Source: a virus
Length of the DNA stretch: 64,000 nucleotides
IMG/VR virus record: IMGVR_UViG_3300028864_000014
Coordinates: 124,001 to 188,000 of that record
Direction: 5' to 3' (one strand)
The notes beneath the pieces were generated by a model. The model was given only the letters and a program-made list of their open reading frames with translations. It was not told the DNA's origin and did not search any database. Positions 58,955-64,000 of the stretch are shown piece by piece; position 1 is the first letter of the stretch, and each line of letters begins with the position of its first letter. Made by a program: the position numbers and the translations under genes.

Positions 58955-59145
58955 AGAGGCTAGTCTTAGTTATTCAAATGAAAAATTCAATCTAATCAAT
59001 TAGATGAAGTAATTTGAATAGATACTAATAAATTAATTGTTAGGTCCTGGTTTACATAATAGCTAAGAATAATAGATGAAGAACACACCGACAAAGTATC
59101 AGGTGATTCTGAGATGATAAAGGTGTGTTTGAATCTATGAATAAT
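58955..59145 (+). ncRNA. candidate structured RNA A
   Basis: No ORF fits here. Pairings: TATTCAAAT (58971-58979) with ATTTGAATA (59012-59020), capped inside by ATCTAA-TCAA-TTAGAT (58990-59005); closing stem TCTTAG (58964-58969) with CTAAGA (59063-59068); then AACACACC (59082-59089) with GGTGTGTT (59122-59129) holding TATCA/TGATA inside, and outer ATAGAT/ATCTAT. It could be a cis riboswitch-like leader for 59158 or a free RNA. No family recognised. Confidence 0.6.
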
Positions 59146-59157
59146 TAAAAAATTAAT

Positions 59158-59346
59158 ATGATAAAAGTTAAAGCAACTCAAGACGAAAACGGACATTGGT
59201 ATGTGTTACCAAATGAAGTAGTAGAAGATTTTGATAAAGATGGACAGAATGAAGATTTTGTAGATTCTGGTAAATTTGACAATAAATACAACAAATATAG
59301 AACTGGCGGAGATTTAAATAACATACAATTATATGCTAACATCTAA
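59158..59346 (+). CDS. small acidic protein
   Basis: 62 aa with D-F-D-K-D-G-Q-N-E-D, an EF-hand-like acidic loop. Unknown. Directly after candidate RNA A. Confidence 0.6.
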   Translation: MIKVKATQDENGHWYVLPNEVVEDFDKDGQNEDFVDSGKFDNKYNKYRTGGDLNNIQLYANI

Positions 59347-59404
59347 TTATGTTATTCTATACATAAAAATTATGATATATTTTAAAAATTAAAAATTAAA
59401 ATAA

Positions 59405-60010
59405 ATGGGAAAAATAAAGTTAGTTAATAGTTATGAACCATCTAATTCAGATATGGTAATTGATGTTGAATATATCTTAGATAAAGGAAATTCTTTGATG
59501 GCAATTTTAAGTATTGTTTTTTCCGATGTTAGTAGAATTTGTGGTATGAAAGATAATAGTTATCAAATCAAATTTGAGTTTGAATCATATAAAGAATCAA
59601 TATCAAAAGGAATATCAATGGATTCAGATTATTTTGATAAGAAAAAATTAAGAACAATTGATTGTAATGACTTTCAGGATCCAGAATATTTGATGAGTAT
59701 TAATTTAAAAAATGTATCTTGCTCTATTAATGCAGTAAAAACATTAAGCTCGATTTTAAATAGATATAAGCAAATTTCAAATAAGGATGAATTTAAAATT
59801 GTTCTAATTGCATCAGATTTTGAAATAAATACATATATTGATATTTATGAATTGTGTAATAAATATCTACGTCTTATAGATGGAATAGATATTGTTATTG
59901 TTGGCAATGAAAAAATATTTTCAATCGCTCTTGATTCATATTTAACATATAAAAATGGTTTCAAAAATGACGGATTAGGTTCTAGTTTAGTATCTAAATT
60001 GATTAGATAA
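59405..60010 (+). CDS. hypothetical protein
   Basis: 201 aa, alpha/beta with strands F-K-I-V-L-I-A-S-D-F and I-D-I-V-I-V-G-N and helices between, suggesting a Rossmann-type fold. No catalytic motif recognised. Confidence 0.67.
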   Translation: MGKIKLVNSYEPSNSDMVIDVEYILDKGNSLMAILSIVFSDVSRICGMKDNSYQIKFEFESYKESISKGISMDSDYFDKKKLRTIDCNDFQDPEYLMSINLKNVSCSINAVKTLSSILNRYKQISNKDEFKIVLIASDFEINTYIDIYELCNKYLRLIDGIDIVIVGNEKIFSIALDSYLTYKNGFKNDGLGSSLVSKLIR

Positions 60011-60039
60011 ATTTTTTCAATATAAAAATAAATGGTTAG

Positions 60040-60340
60040 TGAAACTACAGTAAAGATTGTAATTATTAGATTAATTTTTGATGTTATGATTTGTAGATAT
60101 AATCAGTGAATGGAGAGTCCATTGTGGCAAGTAAAGTTGGGGGGATGATATTAATACATAAGAAAGGATGTATTTTTAAACAAGCCCGCTACTGACAGCG
60201 GTGGAGGCATGGGTGAAAATCCAGAACCAACCTAAAACGAGGCGTTGAATATCTAGTTTATTGAGCAGTTGCAAATGTTTAAGAAAACAAAATTTAGCTA
60301 CGCCTATCCTTCATACCATTTGTTTTTTATTTTTTTTAAC
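60040..60340 (+). ncRNA. candidate structured RNA B
   Basis: This 346-nt gap has no ORF and is unusually GC-rich locally. Hairpins: ATGGA-GAG-TCCAT (60110-60122), AATACAT/ATGTATT (60153-60174), CCGCT/AGCGG (60086+100 to 60201: 60186-60201). Long-range: GTTGG (60136-60140) with CCAAC (60227-60231), AGGCGT (60240-60245) with ACGCCT (60300-60305), and loop AAGGAT (60164-60169) with ATCCTT (60306-60311), a possible pseudoknot. It may be a leader for the membrane protein at 60358 or a free RNA. Family unknown. Confidence 0.6.
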
Positions 60341-60357
60341 TTATAATTTAAAAAGTC

Positions 60358-60702
60358 ATGGACAAAAAAACTTTATTATTATTCTCATTTTGTATTCTTC
60401 CAGGATTAGGAATGTTGTGGACACTAATTGATCCTCAATTTAGTAATGTTCAATCTACTGAATGGTTCACAACAGTTACAGCACGTATTATATTTACTAT
60501 TTTTTGTATTGCAGTTTCAATAATATCAATAGTATTAATATTACTCAAAAAATATAGCACAGTTGATTCACTTCAAGATAGTAGAGATAAAGTTGAGATT
60601 GATAAAATAACAAGTTTTATTGACAACTACTTATCAGAATCACATACGTTATCAGATAAAGAATCTATTAATGAATGGGTAACAAAGAACTTCAAAAAAT
60701 AA
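60358..60702 (+). CDS. membrane protein
   Basis: 114 aa. Two membrane helices (L-L-L-F-S-F-C-I-L-P and I-F-C-I-A-V-S-I-I-S-I), then a soluble charged tail. Unknown. It follows candidate RNA B directly. Confidence 0.66.
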   Translation: MDKKTLLLFSFCILPGLGMLWTLIDPQFSNVQSTEWFTTVTARIIFTIFCIAVSIISIVLILLKKYSTVDSLQDSRDKVEIDKITSFIDNYLSESHTLSDKESINEWVTKNFKK

Positions 60703-60708
60703 TAATTT

Positions 60709-61161
60709 ATGGCTGTTAATAAATATATAATAAGTGGTAAAGGTTTTTTAGAAGATGTAAAAGGGGATAAAAATTCTGAATGCGTTTGGACTAAAAGCAT
60801 AAGAACTGCAAAATCATTCACTTTTAATCAAGCTAACTCTTTTATTGAATTCATAAAAAATAATACTACTTTTCATGATGATTGTTTTATATGGTCACCG
60901 TTTGAAGAAAACTATGTAAAGGGTTTGTATGAAGTTGTTAGAAGAAGTACATATTATAGTATTTTGGATGATAATGAATGTGATGTATTAGAATGGTATG
61001 CTAAAAAAGTATCATCAGCAGATAGTGATTTTATATTCCTTAATAGTTCAAAAGAAATCAAAAAAGAGTCAAAATATTATTCTTATGAAGAAGCTACTGA
61101 AATTGCTAAATCAAAAAACATTAGAATATTAAAGGCTATATCAAAAATTGTAAATAATTAA
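60709..61161 (+). CDS. hypothetical protein
   Basis: 150 aa with mixed alpha/beta pattern and S-G-K-G-F-L near the start (not a Walker A). Unknown. Coupled to the membrane protein (6-nt gap). Confidence 0.66.
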   Translation: MAVNKYIISGKGFLEDVKGDKNSECVWTKSIRTAKSFTFNQANSFIEFIKNNTTFHDDCFIWSPFEENYVKGLYEVVRRSTYYSILDDNECDVLEWYAKKVSSADSDFIFLNSSKEIKKESKYYSYEEATEIAKSKNIRILKAISKIVNN

Positions 61162-61171
61162 AAATTACAAA

Positions 61172-61420
61172 ATGAAAAATAATAATCCTAATAATATAAA
61201 CATCAATGATTATATCAGTCAGATTAGCAATGATGATTTGTTGTTATGCGTTGAAGATTATTTATATTGGCAAAAAACAGGAGAAAGAAAATTTGATCAC
61301 ACAGAATTAGATGTTATTTATGATATGTATTTTGCTTGGCTTGAAGAAAATAGAATGTTTGGTACATATGATGTTATTACAAGAGAAATTTCTAAAAGAT
61401 TATTTAATAAACAAATTTAA
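61172..61420 (+). CDS. hypothetical protein
   Basis: 82 aa, acidic and helical with D-Y-L-Y-W-Q-K-T-G-E. Unknown. Followed by a terminator. Confidence 0.66.
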   Translation: MKNNNPNNININDYISQISNDDLLLCVEDYLYWQKTGERKFDHTELDVIYDMYFAWLEENRMFGTYDVITREISKRLFNKQI

Positions 61421-61432
61421 ATATATTTAACC

Positions 61433-61463
61433 ACAAAAAATTCTACTTATGTAGAATTTTTTT
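61433..61463 (+). terminator. intrinsic terminator
   Basis: AAAAATTCTAC-TTAT-GTAGAATTTTT with a T run. Confidence 0.85.
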
Positions 61464-61465
61464 TG

Positions 61466-61473
61466 TATCTTTG
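61466..61473 (+). promoter_or_regulatory. Bacteroidota-type promoter (-7 box)
   Basis: TATCTTTG followed by TA directly after the terminator, 18 nt before 61492. Confidence 0.7.
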
Positions 61474-61491
61474 TATAAATAAAATATTGAA

Positions 61492-61689
61492 ATGTGGGAG
61501 GTAGGAAATAAAATAATTAGTGATGATAAATATTCAAAAGAACAAATAGGTATTATTTGGAAAATTACTGATGAAGCTGTTCATGTTAAATTTGGTACTA
61601 ATATAGAAAATATCACATTTCAAAAATTCTTTTTTTATCCAAAACATCATATGCAATCAAACATATTAGATATAAAACCATATAATTAA
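61492..61689 (+). CDS. small SH3-like protein
   Basis: 65 aa: W-E-V-G-N-K-I-I-S-D opening and V-H-V-K-F-G strand, a small SH3/KOW-like barrel. No tag. Unknown. Confidence 0.63.
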   Translation: MWEVGNKIISDDKYSKEQIGIIWKITDEAVHVKFGTNIENITFQKFFFYPKHHMQSNILDIKPYN

Positions 61690-61690
61690 T

Positions 61691-61882
61691 ATGAAAAAAG
61701 AAAATCAATATGGTCCAGCAAATTGTATGATATGCGGAAATCCATGTGATATAACAGAAATACTAAATATAAATACAGATGAAGAAGAAGGCTGGTGTTA
61801 TTGTAAAAAATGTAAAATAGATACTTTTATTAGGCCACTTACAGAAGAAGAAATTGAAGAATTAGAAAATAAAATAAAATAA
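61691..61882 (+). CDS. small zinc-ribbon protein
   Basis: 63 aa: C-M-I-C-G-N-P-C and C-Y-C-K-K-C give a four- to six-Cys zinc site, with an acidic end. Unknown. Confidence 0.68.
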   Translation: MKKENQYGPANCMICGNPCDITEILNINTDEEEGWCYCKKCKIDTFIRPLTEEEIEELENKIK

Positions 61883-61891
61883 AATAATAAT

Positions 61892-62059
61892 ATGACATCA
61901 TCCGTACATTTAAAATCACAATCACAACCTATCAAATTTATAGATGTTATAAATACATATACAAAAGATGGTTTATATTGTGTATATACAATTGATGAAT
62001 TAGTGTATAAATTTCCTATTTTAGATATTTTTCAAATAGTAGAATCTTATAAAAAATAA
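61892..62059 (+). CDS. small hypothetical protein
   Basis: 55 aa (M-T-S-S-V-H-L-K-S-Q), start behind an AAAAT-type leader. Alpha/beta pattern. Unknown. Confidence 0.6.
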   Translation: MTSSVHLKSQSQPIKFIDVINTYTKDGLYCVYTIDELVYKFPILDIFQIVESYKK

Positions 62060-62066
62060 TAATGTT

Positions 62067-62978
62067 ATGAATATTCAAAGTTTAAGTATTGTAGTACCAA
62101 CGAATAACAAGTGTGTAAATCATTGTCAATTTTGTGTGAGTAGAACTCACACCAATCCGTATGTTGATAAGATAAATTATGTTGTCAATGAGTACATTGA
62201 AGGAAGTGACATCATTGAAAATTCAATTGAATATAAAGATTATTTCAATCGTTTACAGTTTGCCAGAGACAATGGATGTAATGTTGTAGTTCTTACTGGA
62301 ACAGGTGAGCCAGTTCAAAATAGAGATTTCTTAGACTTTTTTTCAGAGATGAATTCTAAACTTCATACTCCTTTTAAAAGTATAGAAGTTCAAACAACTG
62401 GTGTTCTATTGACAGATGAATATCTTGGACATTTGAGAGAAATTGGAATTACAACTATTTCCTTTTCAATCTCTAATATTTTTGATAATGATAAAAATTT
62501 GAAAATTATAGGTTGTAATGAAAAATTAAAATTTGATGTTTTTGATACTATTAAATTAGTTAAAAATCATGACTTCAATTTGAGATTATCATTAAATATG
62601 GTTAATGATTATGATGAACACACAGTAGATGAGGTTCTATTGAGATGTAAAGAACTTGGTGCAGATCAAATAACTTTCAGAAAATTGTACAAATCTGAAT
62701 TAAATAATGGTATTGATAAATGGATAGAAAATAATGCAAGTAAGATTTTTTATGATAGATTGATTTCATATATGAATGTATATGAAAATCGTAACGCTAA
62801 TAAATTTTTAGGCACTCTTCCTTTTGGTCCTAAAATTTATGATGTTAATGATATGTCTGTTTCTATTGATTCTGATTGTATGAATTTAATGAAAAAAGAT
62901 ACATACAAATATCTCATTTTAAGAGAGAATGCAAAACTGTATTTTCTTTGGAATACACCATCCAGTTTGATATTTTGA
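62067..62978 (+). CDS. radical SAM protein
   Basis: 303 aa. Cluster motif C-V-N-H-C-Q-F-C (Cys16, 20, 23) binds the 4Fe-4S cluster that cleaves S-adenosylmethionine; T-G-T-G-E-P-V near residue 78 matches the SAM-contact G-E-P motif. The barrel pattern continues to ~220. No C-terminal auxiliary-cluster Cys set is seen. It may modify a nucleotide, tRNA or peptide; substrate unknown. Confidence 0.85.
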   Translation: MNIQSLSIVVPTNNKCVNHCQFCVSRTHTNPYVDKINYVVNEYIEGSDIIENSIEYKDYFNRLQFARDNGCNVVVLTGTGEPVQNRDFLDFFSEMNSKLHTPFKSIEVQTTGVLLTDEYLGHLREIGITTISFSISNIFDNDKNLKIIGCNEKLKFDVFDTIKLVKNHDFNLRLSLNMVNDYDEHTVDEVLLRCKELGADQITFRKLYKSELNNGIDKWIENNASKIFYDRLISYMNVYENRNANKFLGTLPFGPKIYDVNDMSVSIDSDCMNLMKKDTYKYLILRENAKLYFLWNTPSSLIF

Positions 62979-63003
62979 AAAAATTAAAAATAAATTTAAA
63001 AAT

Positions 63004-63840
63004 ATGAATGAACAAGAAATTACATTACAGCATGAAATTGCAGAACAAAATAAAATTGTATTACAAATTCATGAAGCCATAGACACCGCTCAAGATAGAT
63101 TATTAGAAAGAGCAAGAACTATATTAAGTGAGAATAGTATAAAAACTTCACTTTTAGATAAAGTACTGAGGCTTAAAAGATTAGGCTTCGTCAATACTAC
63201 TGAAGTTGTTGAAACTGATAAAAAAATTGCATTTATTGATATGACTGAAAAAGAAGCAAAAATTATTCAGCATTATAAACAAACTTATATAGATCTAAAA
63301 TTCTTACCAATTGAAGAATTTGATAAAATTTGTGATAAATATAATTTGATTTATGCACCAGTTTCAAATTATAAAAATGATGTTCCAGAACAGAATTTAA
63401 TTGAAATTGAATCAGCAAAATCATTAAAGAAATCTGATTCATATGAAAATTATTATAAGTATGTCATATCATCATATTGGCGTGGAGTACCTGAAGAAGC
63501 AAAAAATTGGATAAATAATAATATGTTTGATAGTCCAGATTATAGTGAATTTGATATCGCAAAAATGTGTCCGATAAAAATAAAATCATATGTATATGAT
63601 ACAGGAGGGTTAAAAATAGTTAAAATTGGTAGTAATGAACTATTTATTGCTGCTCCTAAATCTCATTTCATTCTTGAAAATTTGGTTTTTGATAATACTA
63701 AAGGATATTATGACTCAAGAAATGCAGTAGAACCAAAGGATCCTATTGTTTTTAGATACGTTGTTGGAGGAATACAAATTTTATCTAAATGGGGAATTGA
63801 ATCTTTGGATCAAAGATTGAATATATCTAATATTAATTAA
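63004..63840 (+). CDS. hypothetical protein with N-terminal coiled coil
   Basis: 278 aa. Helical N-terminus (I-A-E-Q-N-K-I-V-L-Q-I-H-E-A), then a compact alpha/beta domain. Follows the radical SAM gene by 25 nt and may be its partner or substrate-binding subunit. Unknown. Confidence 0.66.
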   Translation: MNEQEITLQHEIAEQNKIVLQIHEAIDTAQDRLLERARTILSENSIKTSLLDKVLRLKRLGFVNTTEVVETDKKIAFIDMTEKEAKIIQHYKQTYIDLKFLPIEEFDKICDKYNLIYAPVSNYKNDVPEQNLIEIESAKSLKKSDSYENYYKYVISSYWRGVPEEAKNWINNNMFDSPDYSEFDIAKMCPIKIKSYVYDTGGLKIVKIGSNELFIAAPKSHFILENLVFDNTKGYYDSRNAVEPKDPIVFRYVVGGIQILSKWGIESLDQRLNISNIN

Positions 63841-63841
63841 T

Positions 63842-64000
63842 ATGAATATAGTTAGACATAGCATAGGAGATAAAGTTGTTGCATTAACAAATCCATTAAA
63901 TAATTTGTGTCAAAATAGAGTGAAAGGAACAGTGTATACTGTTCTTGATTATACATATTGTTCTAAGTGTGGAATTCAATCAATTAATATTGGAGTATTT
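63842..64000 (+). CDS. hypothetical protein, N-terminal part
   Basis: 53 codons to the right edge. Opening V-R-H-S-I-G-D-K-V-V-A-L matches SH3-like barrels; C-S-K-C-G near residue 44 suggests zinc binding. Truncated by the window end. Confidence 0.65.
   Translation, partial: MNIVRHSIGDKVVALTNPLNNLCQNRVKGTVYTVLDYTYCSKCGIQSINIGVF

Noticed and set aside
60181-60232. Cobalamin riboswitch-like pieces (CCCGCTACTG and GGGTGAAAATCC)
   Set aside because: Both short motifs occur but in the reverse order to the B12 riboswitch, and the downstream gene is not a cobalamin gene. Kept only as an unnamed structured RNA.
60040-60340. RNase P RNA or tmRNA
   Set aside because: The GGAGAGTCC piece recalls RNase P, but the other conserved regions (ACAGAAA-type and P4 partner) are not in the right order; no tmRNA ends are found.

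Overview
This window looks like part of the genome of a large, strictly lytic-type tailed phage infecting a Bacteroidota host. The DNA is strongly AT-rich. Well over a hundred small genes are packed end to end, many with 4-nt ATGA stop/start overlaps. There are no ribosomal or housekeeping operons. Recognisable phage-type genes include an NAD-dependent DNA ligase, a ClpP-like protease, tail-fibre-like proteins, thioredoxin, MazG, Nudix, deoxynucleotidase and a tRNA array. Host assignment rests on promoters of the Bacteroidota form TTTG/TTTGG - about 19 nt - TATCTTTG, on the near absence of Shine-Dalgarno sequences, and on a Bacteroidota-style outer-membrane barrel gene. The phage identity is inferred: no terminase, portal or capsid gene lies in this window.

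Layout. 0-13 kb (mostly +): ligase, ClpP, an SPFH lipoprotein, an adenine methylase on the minus strand and many small genes. 13.25-14.0 kb: a promoter, a 30-codon leucine-rich leader peptide, a terminator that can refold into an antiterminator, then five tRNAs that all carry leucine anticodons. 14.0-32.2 kb: mostly minus-strand operons whose proteins share an N-terminal tag (M-K-x-[FYL]-x-x-[FY], often followed by [IL]-x-E, like the T4 capsid-targeting/gp21 cleavage sequence) and a C-terminal tag ([ST]-x-K-[FY]-N-[LIVM]-COOH, called the KFN tag here). Interleaved are plus-strand tail-fibre-like genes, one with a C-terminal Hint (intein-like) domain. Two MoxR-type AAA+ ATPases and a VWA/metallopeptidase-like protein close this block. 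A TTTTATATATAA motif precedes many genes here and may be a late promoter. 32.2-64 kb (almost all +): nucleotide- and redox-related genes (thioredoxin, Nudix, ATP-grasp, MazG, nucleotidyltransferase, NADAR, HD, YqeY, FTR-like, radical SAM) set among long arrays of small paralogues.

Dozens of these small proteins have unrelated N-terminal parts but end in the same module, R-K-x-K-[LI]-x-x-[LI]-N (called the RK tag here). Two intergenic stretches, near 59.0 kb and 60.2 kb, look like structured RNAs.

How it fits together. The tRNA-Leu array behind a Leu-codon attenuator reads as a self-regulated supply of leucine tRNA that would switch on when charged tRNA-Leu is scarce, for example after host defence nucleases or codon-demand stress. 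The KFN/N-tag proteins are candidates for cargo packaged with the virion. The RK-tag proteins are candidates for a large early family sharing one docking or localisation signal. All three are inferences from sequence alone.
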